Source of the DNA: Cellulomonas fengjieae
Lineage (GTDB): Bacteria > Actinomycetota > Actinomycetes > Actinomycetales > Cellulomonadaceae
Length of the DNA: 64,000 bases
Direction: 5' to 3'
Assembly: GCF_018388465.1 (NCBI RefSeq)
Contig: NZ_CP074404.1
Coordinates: 1-64,000 of the forward strand
Shown: piece by piece, positions 21,348-32,472 of the stretch
Layout: each line of letters opens with the position of its first letter
Position numbering within the stretch: position 1 is the stretch's first letter
Notes under the pieces: generated by a model
Seen by the model: only the letters and a program-made list of their open reading frames with translations
What the model was told of the DNA's origin: nothing
Database searches by the model: none
Position numbers and translations under genes: made by a program

Positions 21348-21384
21348 ACGAGAGGGGCGGCGCTGGGTGCGCCGCCCCTCTCGT
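21348..21384. terminator. Bidirectional terminator between hisF and the cellulase
   Basis: A perfect 16-bp stem (21348-21363 with 21369-21384, core GAGAGGGGCGGCGC) closes a 5-nt loop TGGGT. It lies 11 nt after hisF and 4 nt beyond the cellulase stop, so it can serve both convergent genes. Confidence 0.85.
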
Positions 21385-21388
21385 GCGC

Positions 21389-24662
<3,274 letters not shown>

Positions 24663-24665
24663 CGG

Positions 24666-24679
24666 CCAAAACGTTTCGG
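24666..24679. promoter_or_regulatory. Palindromic operator upstream of the cellulase
   Basis: CCAAAACGTTTCGG is a near-perfect palindrome around ACGT, with the AAACGTTT core common in LacI-family operators. It lies 124 nt before the cellulase start. A copy differing at one base lies at 46227-46240 before the pectate lyase, at the same distance. The regulator is not in the window. Confidence 0.6.
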
Positions 24680-24688
24680 TAGACGACG

Positions 24689-24720
24689 ACGGCCCCCGGT
24701 CCGTGAGGACCGGGGGCCGT
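24689..24720. terminator. Terminator of the helical membrane protein gene
   Basis: A perfect 14-bp GC stem (24689-24702 with 24707-24720, GGCCCCCGGTCC core) closes the tetraloop GTGA, 15 nt past the stop of the minus-strand gene at 24735. It also isolates the cellulase promoter from upstream transcription. Confidence 0.85.
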
Positions 24721-24734
24721 TCGCGTGCAGCAGG

Positions 24735-25670
24735 TCAGGCGGGCGTGCCGCCCTCGACCGGCGGGTCGACCACGGGGTTGACCACGGGGTCGGGCGCGTC
24801 GGTCTCGGACGCCTTGGCGGAGCGGCGGGTGGTCGCCTTCTTGGCCGCCTCGGTGGCCTCGGCGACCCTCTCCTTGGCGACGTCCGTCGCACCGGCCACC
24901 TTCTCGGTCAGGTCGTCCCTGGCCTCCGTGACCTTGTCCGTGAAGGTCTCCGTCGCGGCGGTGACCTTCTCGGCGGCCTTGCGCGTGGCGTCCCGGCCCT
25001 TGGCGACGGCGCTGCCGGCAGCCTCACCGACCGCGTCGGCGGCGTCGCCCACACGGCCGTGCGCACCGCTGGCGTCCGCGGGCTCCCACGGCTCGGCCCA
25101 CGGGTCGACGCTCGACCGCGACCGCGTCCAGGCAGCGAACCCGGCACCGAGCCCGGCGAGGGCCGCCAGCAGCCAGAACACCTTGGCCCCGGTGTGCTTC
25201 TTCTTGCCCGACGCGGCCTCGGCGGCGGCGGCGATCGCGGCCGCCTTGCCCTTGCTCTTGACCGCGGCGCTGTCGGCGACGTGCTCGACGGCCGCACCGG
25301 CCTTGACCGCGGCGTCGTTCATCGCGGCCACGAGCTTGGGCAGCAGGTCGTCCACCAGCTTGTCGTGCGCCGTGTCGATGGCGGGCGACACCCGCTCGGC
25401 CGCGCTCTCCACCTTGGGTGCGGCGGCCTTGACGCTCTCCTTGTAGAGGTGCTCGACGCGCGGCAGCAGCCAGTCGATGGCCGCCTCGACCTTCGGGGTG
25501 GTCCAGTCCTTGGCCTGGGCCGCGGCGTCCCCGGCCCGCGATGCGGCGATCCCCGCCGTCTCCTTGGCACTCTTCGCCGCGTCGGCGAGCGTGGCACCCA
25601 GGTCGGCTGCCTGGTCCTTCAGCTTCTCCGTGTCGACGTCGATGTTCGGGCGGCTCTTCGTGAACGGCAT
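24735..25670 (-). CDS. Single-pass membrane protein with long helical repeats
   Basis: A 311-residue product without a recognised catalytic domain. Residues 15-160 form Ala/Lys/Asp/Glu-rich amphipathic helices with short repeated patterns (AKSAKETAG, KVEAAIDW), resembling YtxH- or apolipoprotein-like bundles. One membrane segment follows (about 161-181, FWLLAALAGLGAGFAAW), then a charged linker and a second Ala/Lys/Glu helical region (about 205-290, with EKVTAATETFTDKV). The tail is Pro/Val-rich. ATG 25670 has GGGAG upstream. It may be a structural or envelope-associated protein; this is inferred from composition only. Confidence 0.8.
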   Translation of the reverse strand: MPFTKSRPNIDVDTEKLKDQAADLGATLADAAKSAKETAGIAASRAGDAAAQAKDWTTPKVEAAIDWLLPRVEHLYKESVKAAAPKVESAAERVSPAIDTAHDKLVDDLLPKLVAAMNDAAVKAGAAVEHVADSAAVKSKGKAAAIAAAAEAASGKKKHTGAKVFWLLAALAGLGAGFAAWTRSRSSVDPWAEPWEPADASGAHGRVGDAADAVGEAAGSAVAKGRDATRKAAEKVTAATETFTDKVTEARDDLTEKVAGATDVAKERVAEATEAAKKATTRRSAKASETDAPDPVVNPVVDPPVEGGTPA

Positions 25671-25810
25671 TCTCGGCTCCCGTGTCGTCTGCAGCACTGG
25701 CCCCCTACTCTGCCACCGTGGAGGCCGCTGTGCAGGCCGGTCTTCGGCCCGTGGCCTGCACAATGGCAGTTTTTGAGGCCTCTCGCAGGCGCGCGTGCGA
25801 GACTTCTCGC

Positions 25811-26350
25811 ATGTTTGCGACCCTCCACACGACCGCCGGCGACATCCGGATCGAGCTCTTCCCGAACCACGCGCCGCGCACGGTGCAGAACTTCGTCGGA
25901 CTCGCCACGGGAACGATCCCGTGGACGGACCCGGCCACCGGTGAGGAGCGGACCGACCCGCTGTACAACGGCGTCGTCTTCCACCGCGTCATCTCCGGCT
26001 TCATGATCCAGGGCGGCGACCCGCTGGGTACGGGCCGCGGCGGCCCGGGCTACAACTTCGACGACGAGATCCACCCCGAGCTGACCTTCAACGAGCCCTA
26101 CCTGCTCGCGATGGCCAACGCCGGAAAGCGTCTCGACCCCACCACCGGCAAGGTCGGCGGCACCAACGGCTCGCAGTTCTTCATCTCCGTGGCACCCACC
26201 GAGTGGCTCAACGGCAAGCACACCATCTTCGGCAAGGTGGCCGACGACGAGAGCCGCGCCGTGGTCGACGCCATCGAGGAGACCAAGGTCCGCCCCGGCG
26301 ACCGCCCGGTCGAGGACATCGTCATCAACTCGATCACCATCGAGGACTGA
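25811..26350 (+). CDS. Peptidyl-prolyl cis-trans isomerase, cyclophilin type
   Basis: A 179-residue cytoplasmic cyclophilin without a signal peptide, catalysing proline isomerisation in protein folding. The signature FHRVISGFMIQGGDP contains catalytic Arg59, and NGSQFFIS supplies further active-site residues. The length is typical of the actinobacterial PpiA neighbouring a rhomboid gene. ATG 25811 was chosen; no Shine-Dalgarno sequence precedes it, and a 16-bp palindrome (25796-25811) runs up to the start codon. Confidence 0.95.
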   Translation: MFATLHTTAGDIRIELFPNHAPRTVQNFVGLATGTIPWTDPATGEERTDPLYNGVVFHRVISGFMIQGGDPLGTGRGGPGYNFDDEIHPELTFNEPYLLAMANAGKRLDPTTGKVGGTNGSQFFISVAPTEWLNGKHTIFGKVADDESRAVVDAIEETKVRPGDRPVEDIVINSITIED

Positions 26351-26381
26351 GACCACCATCAGCGGCTCGTCGGACAGCGGG

Positions 26382-27227
26382 GTGCCGGGCGCGCCGGTCG
26401 CGCCGCCGGTCTGCCCTCGTCACCCGGACCGGGTGTCGTACGTGCGGTGCCAGCGGTGCGGCCGGCCCACCTGCCCGGAGTGCCAGCGGCAGGCTGCGGT
26501 CGGCATCCACTGCGTCGACTGCGTCGCCGAGGCGGCGCGAGCGCTGCCGTCCACCCGTACCGCGCTCGGCGGGGTCCGGCACGACGGCCGGCCGGTCGTC
26601 ACGCTGACGCTCATCGGGCTGTGCGTGGCGAGCTTCGTCCTGCAGCTTGTGGTGCCGACCTGGACCGGGCGCTGGCTGTTCTCGCCGATCCTCGGGTACT
26701 ACGAGCCCTGGCGGTTCCTGACCGCCGCGTTCCTGCACTCCCCCGGTCAGTACCTGCACATCGTGTTCAACATGGTGGCCCTGTGGTTCGTCGGGCCCAC
26801 GCTCGAGAACACGCTCGGCCGCGCGCGCTACATCACGCTGTACCTGCTCTCGGCCGTGGGTGGCTCCGTCGGATCGGTGCTGCTCGCCTCCGCGACGGAC
26901 AGCTGGACGGTCGGCAGCGTCGGCGCGTCCGGCGCCGTCTTCGGCCTGTTCGGCGCGGTCCTCGTGGTCAGCAGGCGGCTGGGCGGGGACGTGCGCGGCA
27001 TCCTCGTGCTGATCGGGATCAACCTCGCGCTCGGGTTCGTCATGGCCAACATCGCGTGGCAGGCGCACGTGGGCGGACTCGTCACCGGCGCGGCGCTCGC
27101 GGCTGCCTACGCCTACGCCCCCGCCGCTCGGCGCCGGCTCGTCGCCGTGGCCGCGCCCCTGACGATCGCCGCCGTGCTCGTCGTCGCGACGCTGCTCACC
27201 TACGCCTCGGTCCTCACCTTCAGCTGA
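26382..27227 (+). CDS. Rhomboid-family intramembrane serine protease with zinc-ribbon N-terminus
   Basis: A 281-residue membrane protease. Residues 11-47 carry seven cysteines (11, 23, 26, 31, 34, 44, 47) forming a B-box-like zinc-binding region. About six membrane segments follow, with catalytic Ser183 in VGASGAVFG and His229 in WQAHVGG. An HIVFN motif (126-130) supplies the oxyanion asparagine. The start is GTG at 26382, 31 nt after the cyclophilin stop; no ATG fits. Zinc-finger rhomboids next to cyclophilin and CrgA are common in Actinobacteria. Substrates are unknown. Confidence 0.92.
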   Translation: MPGAPVAPPVCPRHPDRVSYVRCQRCGRPTCPECQRQAAVGIHCVDCVAEAARALPSTRTALGGVRHDGRPVVTLTLIGLCVASFVLQLVVPTWTGRWLFSPILGYYEPWRFLTAAFLHSPGQYLHIVFNMVALWFVGPTLENTLGRARYITLYLLSAVGGSVGSVLLASATDSWTVGSVGASGAVFGLFGAVLVVSRRLGGDVRGILVLIGINLALGFVMANIAWQAHVGGLVTGAALAAAYAYAPAARRRLVAVAAPLTIAAVLVVATLLTYASVLTFS

Positions 27228-27510
27228 CCCCGGCTCGTGGTGCGGCCTCCTGCCGCATCCGTCACGATGGGCGCGCGCGGCGGCAGGACTCCCGGCCCGC
27301 ACGAGGCCGCGGAGAGCAGGTTTCGACCCTCCCGAGCCCGTCCCCACGGTTACCCACACCTGTGGAACTACACCGCTGTAGTTATCCACAGAGTTGTGCA
27401 CCGCTGGGGACGGAGCGGGTGTACCCGCAGGTCAGGATGCCGGCCTGTGGACGATGAACCGGGCGCCGCGGTGGGCGACGGTTGGGGACAGAGCGCGGCG
27501 CAGACGGCGA
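27228..27510. promoter_or_regulatory. Gene-free stretch with a DnaA-box cluster
   Basis: No convincing gene lies in this stretch. It contains a perfect DnaA box TTATCCACA at 27382-27390, a one-mismatch TTACCCACA at 27350-27358, and TGTGGACGA at 27446-27454, one base from the reverse of TTGTCCACA. The area 27340-27400 is less GC-rich than its surroundings and includes GTTACCCACACCTGTGGAAC. It may titrate DnaA or regulate a neighbouring gene; boxes are seen, function is inferred. Confidence 0.5.
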
Positions 27511-27540
27511 CGGCGCCGCCCGCGGATGCGAGCGGCGCCG
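27511..27540 (-). terminator. Terminator of crgA
   Basis: CGGCGCCGC (27511-27519) and GCGGCGCCG (27532-27540) form a perfect 9-bp stem with a 12-nt loop, 22 nt beyond the crgA stop. Confidence 0.6.
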
Positions 27541-27561
27541 TGGCGAGCGGTCTGTGGTCGG

Positions 27562-27810
27562 TCAGCGCCAGCGGGTCGTCATGGCGAACCCGGCGATGAT
27601 GAAGACGAAGCCGATGAGCAGGTTCCACTGGTTGATCTCGGGGATCGGGTACTGCGACTGCGTCAGGTACGTGACCACGATCCAGATGAGCCCGAGGATC
27701 ATCAGGCCCAGCATCACGGGCAGGAACCAGGGCGCGTTGACCTTGGGTCCGTCCGACTTGGCGGGCGGCGGCGTGTACGTCGCCTTCTTGCGCGACTTCG
27801 ACTCAGGCAC
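27562..27810 (-). CDS. crgA: Cell division protein CrgA
   Basis: An 82-residue membrane protein that recruits septal proteins and couples division to wall synthesis in Actinobacteria. Two membrane segments (about 28-50 and 61-78) flank the short external loop QSQYPIPEINQWN, and the protein ends FAMTTRWR, both family hallmarks. The N-terminus is basic (ESKSRKKATY). The frame is open further upstream, but GTG 27810 gives the family length and has AGGAG about 9 nt upstream. Its location near the origin and srtE/pabA is conserved. Confidence 0.93.
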   Translation of the reverse strand: MPESKSRKKATYTPPPAKSDGPKVNAPWFLPVMLGLMILGLIWIVVTYLTQSQYPIPEINQWNLLIGFVFIIAGFAMTTRWR

Positions 27811-27989
27811 GTCCGGTGCTCCTGTCCTGCGGCGGTGCGGCCCGGGGGCCGCGGGGGACCACGGGCGTGACGCCGTGGTCGTGGGGCGGTCGAACAAGCT
27901 GCGCCGGGGCCGCATCGTCACGGACTCGTCGCATCGTGACCTAGCGTAGTGCCCACCCGCACTGGCTGGACCCGTCCGAGGAGCCGTCC

Positions 27990-28820
27990 GTGACCGATCA
28001 CCCGCACCGCGTGCGTCGCCGCGTCGCGCGCGGGACGCTCTCCGTCGCGCTCGTCCTGGCCCTGTCGGGCGCCCTGTTCGCGGCGAACGCCAAGTTCGCG
28101 CGCGCGTCCGGCGAGCGGCACCCGCAGGACCTGCGGGACCTGGCGAGGGTCGAGACCGGCCGGGTCGAGCGTCTGGCCACGGAGGTCGACTCCCTGCGCG
28201 CCCACGTCGACTCTCTGACCTCGACCGCGAACGAGGCGGCCGGGACGTCCGTGGGGACCCCGAGCCCGGCCTACGTGGTCGAGGGCGGCCTCGTGCCGGT
28301 CACCGGGCCCGGGCTGACCGTCCGCCTCGACGACGCGCCCACGGACTCGCCCCGGCGCGAGGAGGTGAGCGCGGACGTGCTCGTCGTGCACCAGCAGGAC
28401 CTGCAGGCCGTGATGAACGCCCTGTGGGCCGGCGGCGCCGAGGCGATGGAGCTCATGGACCAGCGGGTGATCTCCACGAGCGCGTTCATGTGCGCGGGCA
28501 ACGTGCTCAAGCTGCACGGTCGGCTCTACTCGCCCCCCTACGTGGTGACCGCCATCGGGAATCCCGAGGACCTGCGCCGGGCGCTCCTGGCGTCGTCGGC
28601 GGTGCAGTCGTACGTGCGTGACGCCGCCGACGTGGGACTCGGCTGGTCGGTGACCGACGCCGACGAGCCGCTGGTGCTCGACGCCTACTCGGGCGCGACC
28701 GAGCTGAGCGCCGCGACCGTCCCCGACGGCGTCGAGATCCTGCCCGGCCTCGAGCGGGCGGAGGCCGAGAGCGAGGACCGGACGCCGCCCGCGGGGATGG
28801 ACCCGGACGGCACGGGATGA
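27990..28820 (+). CDS. DUF881 family protein
   Basis: A 276-residue membrane-anchored protein. A basic N-terminus precedes a membrane segment (about 18-34), a short coiled region (DLARVETGRVERLATEVDSL) and the DUF881 domain, with GPGLTVRLDDAP, LVVHQQDLQAVMNALWAGGAEA and a second half ending LDAYSGATELSAATVPDGVEI. The family is common next to class E sortases and cell-division genes; its biochemical role is unknown. GTG start with GAGGAG upstream. Its stop overlaps the sortase start. Confidence 0.9.
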   Translation: MTDHPHRVRRRVARGTLSVALVLALSGALFAANAKFARASGERHPQDLRDLARVETGRVERLATEVDSLRAHVDSLTSTANEAAGTSVGTPSPAYVVEGGLVPVTGPGLTVRLDDAPTDSPRREEVSADVLVVHQQDLQAVMNALWAGGAEAMELMDQRVISTSAFMCAGNVLKLHGRLYSPPYVVTAIGNPEDLRRALLASSAVQSYVRDAADVGLGWSVTDADEPLVLDAYSGATELSAATVPDGVEILPGLERAEAESEDRTPPAGMDPDGTG

Positions 28821-29584
28821 CCGGCGCGACGGCGACCGAGACGCGCAGGCATCAGCCCGGCCGGCACGACACGGTCTACGGCGTCGTCGGCGTCGTCGGG
28901 GAGCTCCTGATCACCTTCGGCGTCCTGATCTTCGCCTTCCTGGTGTGGCAGCTGTGGTGGACGGACGTCGAGGGCAACCGCGTGCAGGCGGAGATCGTGC
29001 GCGAGCTCCCGTTCGAGCCGGTGCCGACGGCCGACAGCGTGAACGCCGGGCCGGTCATCGCCACCCCGCGCCGCGACGAGCCGCCCGTGATGGCGGAGCC
29101 GGCGTACGGGACGACGTTCGCGACGATCCAGGTGCCGCGCTGGGACGGCGAGCCCGCGCGGCCGGTCAGCGAGGGCACGGAGCGGGCCACCGTGCTCGAC
29201 GTGCTGGGCATCGGGCACTACGAGGGCACGGTGATGCCGGGTGGGCTCGGCAACGTCGCCCTGGCCGGTCACCGGACCACCTACGCCAAGCCGTTCAACC
29301 GGGTCGCGGAGCTACAGCCGGGCGACCCGCTCGTGATCCGGACGACGGACAACGTCTGGTACGTCTACCGGGTGACGTCCACGCAGATCGTCGACCCCGG
29401 ACAGGTCGACGTCATCGCACCCGTGCCCGGCGAGCCCGGGGCGGTGCCGACCGAGCGCCTGATCACCCTCACCACGTGCCACCCGATGTTCTCCGCGCGG
29501 GAGCGGTTCATCGTGCACGGGGTGCTGGACTACTGGGCACCGACGGCGGACGGGATCCCGGTCGAGCTGACCGGTGGCGCATGA
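28817..29584 (+). CDS. srtE: Class E sortase
   Basis: A 255-residue transpeptidase that attaches LAxTG-type proteins to peptidoglycan. One N-terminal membrane segment (about 25-48) anchors it with the catalytic domain outside. Catalytic His152 lies in LAGHRTTY, Cys221 in LITLTTCHPMF and Arg230 in ARERFIVHG. It overlaps the DUF881 gene by 4 nt and precedes a small membrane protein gene and pabA, a conserved actinobacterial order. No sortase substrate with a clear LAxTG tail was seen in the window. Confidence 0.93.
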   Translation: MTGATATETRRHQPGRHDTVYGVVGVVGELLITFGVLIFAFLVWQLWWTDVEGNRVQAEIVRELPFEPVPTADSVNAGPVIATPRRDEPPVMAEPAYGTTFATIQVPRWDGEPARPVSEGTERATVLDVLGIGHYEGTVMPGGLGNVALAGHRTTYAKPFNRVAELQPGDPLVIRTTDNVWYVYRVTSTQIVDPGQVDVIAPVPGEPGAVPTERLITLTTCHPMFSARERFIVHGVLDYWAPTADGIPVELTGGA

Positions 29585-29616
29585 TGGTCACCGTGGAGCA
29601 GGACGGAGGGCGCTGA
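29581..29616 (+). CDS. Possible 11-codon coupling ORF
   Basis: ATG 29581 overlaps the sortase stop (ATGA), and the reading ends at TGA 29614-29616, which overlaps the next ATG (TGATG). The encoded peptide would be MMVTVEQDGGR. It contains the GGAGGG ribosome site of the next gene. It may be only a coincidence of the overlap, but it would let ribosomes pass directly from srtE to the small membrane protein gene. Confidence 0.25.
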   Translation: MMVTVEQDGGR

Positions 29617-29774
29617 TGTACGGATGGTTGTGGCGCCGGCTGCCCGGGCGTGCGGCGGTCCGTGCGCTGATCCTGACGCTGGCGGCGTTCGCGGTGCTCG
29701 CCGTCTGCTTCCTGTGGCTGTTCCCGGCGATCGCGCCGTTCATGCCGTTCAACGAGACGACTGTGGGTGAGTGA
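29616..29774 (+). CDS. Small single-pass membrane protein
   Basis: A 52-residue product with a basic N-terminus (WLWRRLPGRAAVR) and one hydrophobic segment (about 15-40), ending FMPFNETTVGE. Small proteins of this kind occur between class E sortase and pabA in other Actinobacteria. ATG has GGAGGG 5 nt upstream and its stop overlaps the GTG of pabA (GTGA). The function is unknown. Confidence 0.8.
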   Translation: MYGWLWRRLPGRAAVRALILTLAAFAVLAVCFLWLFPAIAPFMPFNETTVGE

Positions 29775-30409
29775 CAGTGCCATCGACAACGCGGATCCTC
29801 GTGGTCGACAACTACGACTCGTTCGTCTACACGATCGTCGGCTACCTGAACCAGCTGGGCGCCGAGACGGTCGTGGTGCGCAACGACGCGGTCCCGCCGG
29901 TCGAGGAGCGCGCCGACTTCGACGGGGTGCTCGTCTCCCCGGGACCGGGCACGCCCGCCGACGCGGGGCAGAGCATCCAGGTGATCCGGGACTGCGCCGA
30001 CGCGGGCGTGCCGATGCTCGGGGTGTGCCTGGGCCACCAGGCGCTCGGTGAGGTGTTCGGCGGCACGGTGACGCACGCGCCCGAGCTGATGCACGGCAAG
30101 ACCAGCCGGGTGGAGCACAAGGGCGAGGGTGTGCTGGCGGGTCTGCCCGACCCGTTCACGGCCACGCGCTACCACTCGCTCGCGGTCGTGAACGGCACCG
30201 TGTCGGCCGACCTCGAGGTCACCGCGACCGCGAACGGCATCATCATGGGCCTGCAGCACGTCTCGCTGCCGTTGCACGGGGTCCAGTTCCACCCCGAGTC
30301 GGTGCTCACCGAGGGCGGCCACCGCCTGCTGGCCAACTGGCTCGAGATCTGCGGCGACGACCAGGCCGTGGCGCGCTCCGAGGGGCTGCACCCGCTCGTC
30401 CGCCTCTGA
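29771..30409 (+). CDS. pabA: Aminodeoxychorismate / anthranilate synthase component II
   Basis: A 212-residue glutamine amidotransferase that supplies ammonia for p-aminobenzoate (folate) or anthranilate (tryptophan) synthesis. The nucleophile Cys86 lies in GVCLGHQALGE, and His174 with Glu176 lie in QFHPESVLTEGG. VVDNYDSFVYT and LVSPGPGTP are family hallmarks. It is not next to pabB or trpE, so it may be amphibolic. GTG 29771 overlaps the previous stop; a second GTG two codons later is possible. Confidence 0.92.
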   Translation: MTVPSTTRILVVDNYDSFVYTIVGYLNQLGAETVVVRNDAVPPVEERADFDGVLVSPGPGTPADAGQSIQVIRDCADAGVPMLGVCLGHQALGEVFGGTVTHAPELMHGKTSRVEHKGEGVLAGLPDPFTATRYHSLAVVNGTVSADLEVTATANGIIMGLQHVSLPLHGVQFHPESVLTEGGHRLLANWLEICGDDQAVARSEGLHPLVRL

Positions 30410-30417
30410 CCGCACGA

Positions 30418-30450
30418 CGAAGGGGCCGTCCCGGCGGGACGGCCCCTTCG
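30418..30450. terminator. Bidirectional terminator between pabA and pknB
   Basis: CGAAGGGGCCGTCCC (30418-30432) and its exact complement (30436-30450) form a 15-bp stem with a 3-nt loop. Read on the plus strand the right arm ends CCCCTTCGTGGTC. It lies 9 nt past pabA and 7 nt past pknB, serving both. Confidence 0.85.
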
Positions 30451-30456
30451 TGGTCG

Positions 30457-32472
30457 CTACGGCCTCGGCGGGCCCGACGTGCCCGACGGGCTGGGGTTGG
30501 GCCCACTCGGTCCCTTCGACACGTGGACGTCGACCTGCTGGTCGAGCGGCACCTCGTCGCCAGCGGTCGGGTCGGTCCGGAGAACCGTGCCGGCCGGCTC
30601 GTCGGACGTGTCGTCGATGCGGTTGACGTTGTTGAGCCCGACCGCCCGGAGGGCAGCCACGACCTGCTCGTAGGTCTGGCCGGCCAGCCCCTGCGGGATC
30701 GTGGCCGTGGTGGGCGCGACGGCGATCTGCAGGTTGATGACCCGGCCCTGCTTGACCGGCGTACCGGCCGGGACGTCCTGGGACACCACCGTGTCCGGCG
30801 GGTTGGACGACTCCACCGTCGAGGTGTTGACCTGGAGCTTGGCGTCGTTGAGCAGCTGCGTCGCCTCCGCCTTGGTCTTGCCGGTCACGTCGGGGACCAG
30901 GACGTTGCCGGTGGAGACGAAGAGCGTGACGGTCGACCCGGCGCTCACCGACGCGCCCTCGGCCGGGTCGGTCTTGGTGACCTGGCCCTGCGGGAAGGCG
31001 GGGTTGTCGTCGGCCTGCCGCGTGGCGGAGACCACCAGGCCGGCGTCGGTGAGGATGTCGGTGGCCTCCTGCTCGGTCCTGCCCGCGACCGACGGCACGG
31101 CCAGGCTGGCCGGTCCGGTGGAGATGAAGACCGTGACCTCCGAGCCGGGAAGGACCGGCTCGCCCTCCGCCGGGTCCGACCGGATGGCGTGGTCGGCAGC
31201 GATGGTGGCCGAGGCTTCCTCCGCGCGCACGAAGACGAGCTCTTTGGCCTCGATCGCCGCCTGCGCCTCGGCCGCGGTCAGGTTCTCCACGGAGGGGACC
31301 TCGACCGTGGTGGGTGCCGCGGTCCTGTTCGCGTTCGCGATCAGGAGGGCGACGATCCCGGCGACCGCGAGCACCGCGATCCCGACGAGCAGCGGCAGCA
31401 GCCACTTGCGCTTGGTCGGCTCCTCCTCGTCGCCCGGACCGCCGGTCGTCGTGGTGGTCACGCCTGCGCCGGTCGACGCCCAGGGCGCGGTCGCGGGCGG
31501 CATCGTCTGGGTCGCCGTCACCGGCGGCCCCATCAGCTGCGTGGCCTCGGTCGCGGGCGTCGCCACGAGCGTCGCGGCGGCGAGCGCCCCCACGGCCGGG
31601 GCGCCGACGGCACCGCCGCGCACCGCGGCCTCGAGGTCCGAGCGGAACTCGGCGGCGCTGGAGTAGCGGGCGTCGCGCTCCTTGGCCAGAGCCTTGAGCG
31701 TGATGCGGTCGAGCGCGTCCGGCACGTCGGAGGCGAAGGTGGACGGCACGGGAGCCGCCTCGCGGACGTGCTGGTAGGCGACGGCCACGGGAGAGTCGCC
31801 GGTGAACGGCGGCCGGCCGGTGAGCAGCTCGAACAGCAGGCAGCCCGTGGAGTACAGGTCGGAGCGGGCGTCCACCGTCTCGCCGCGGGCCTGCTCGGGC
31901 GACAGGTACTGCGCGGTGCCGATGACGGCCTGCGTCTGGGTCATCGTCGCGGCGGAGTCCGCCATCGCGCGGGCGATGCCGAAGTCCATGACCTTGACCG
32001 CGCCCGTCGGCGTGAGCATGACGTTGGCGGGCTTGATGTCGCGGTGCACGATCCCGGCGTGGTGGGAGTACTCGAGCGCGGACAGCACGCCCGCGGTGAT
32101 CTCCACGGCCTCCTCGATGGGCACCGCGTGGCCGTCGCGCAGGATGTCGCGGACGGTGTGCCCCTCCACGTACTCCATGACGATGAACGGCACGTGGGCG
32201 ACGACGCCGGTCGGCTCGGTGAAGACGTCCTCACCGGTGTCGTAGACCGAGACGATGGCCGGGTGGTTCAGCGCGGCGGCGGACTGGGCCTCCCGGCGGA
32301 ACCGGTTCTGGAACGAGGGGTCGCGGGCCAGGTCCGAGCGCAGGATCTTGATGGCCACCGTGCGGCCGAGCCGGGTGTCGTGGCCGATGTGCACCTCGGC
32401 CATGCCACCCCGGCCGATGAGCTCGCCGACCTCGTACCGTCCGGCGAGGGTGCGGGATCCGTCGTCCACCAC
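30457..32472 (-). CDS. pknB: Serine/threonine protein kinase PknB with four PASTA domains
   Basis: A 671-residue transmembrane kinase that senses peptidoglycan fragments and phosphorylates division and wall-synthesis proteins. The kinase domain (about 13-275) has the Gly-rich loop GELIGRGGMAEV, Lys42, catalytic HRDIKPAN (Asp145), DFG at 163-165 and the activation loop rich in Thr (ATMTQTQAVIGTAQY). A Pro/Thr-rich juxtamembrane region precedes a membrane segment (357-380) and four extracellular PASTA repeats (about 388-655), then a Pro/Ser tail. The start GTG overlaps the pknA stop (TAGTG). Confidence 0.95.
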   Translation of the reverse strand: MVDDGSRTLAGRYEVGELIGRGGMAEVHIGHDTRLGRTVAIKILRSDLARDPSFQNRFRREAQSAAALNHPAIVSVYDTGEDVFTEPTGVVAHVPFIVMEYVEGHTVRDILRDGHAVPIEEAVEITAGVLSALEYSHHAGIVHRDIKPANVMLTPTGAVKVMDFGIARAMADSAATMTQTQAVIGTAQYLSPEQARGETVDARSDLYSTGCLLFELLTGRPPFTGDSPVAVAYQHVREAAPVPSTFASDVPDALDRITLKALAKERDARYSSAAEFRSDLEAAVRGGAVGAPAVGALAAATLVATPATEATQLMGPPVTATQTMPPATAPWASTGAGVTTTTTGGPGDEEEPTKRKWLLPLLVGIAVLAVAGIVALLIANANRTAAPTTVEVPSVENLTAAEAQAAIEAKELVFVRAEEASATIAADHAIRSDPAEGEPVLPGSEVTVFISTGPASLAVPSVAGRTEQEATDILTDAGLVVSATRQADDNPAFPQGQVTKTDPAEGASVSAGSTVTLFVSTGNVLVPDVTGKTKAEATQLLNDAKLQVNTSTVESSNPPDTVVSQDVPAGTPVKQGRVINLQIAVAPTTATIPQGLAGQTYEQVVAALRAVGLNNVNRIDDTSDEPAGTVLRTDPTAGDEVPLDQQVDVHVSKGPSGPNPSPSGTSGPPRP

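Noticed and set aside
28817..30409. DUF881-sortase-pabA cluster as a novel system
   Set aside because: The order is widely conserved near actinobacterial origins; only the mini-ORF overlap is unusual.
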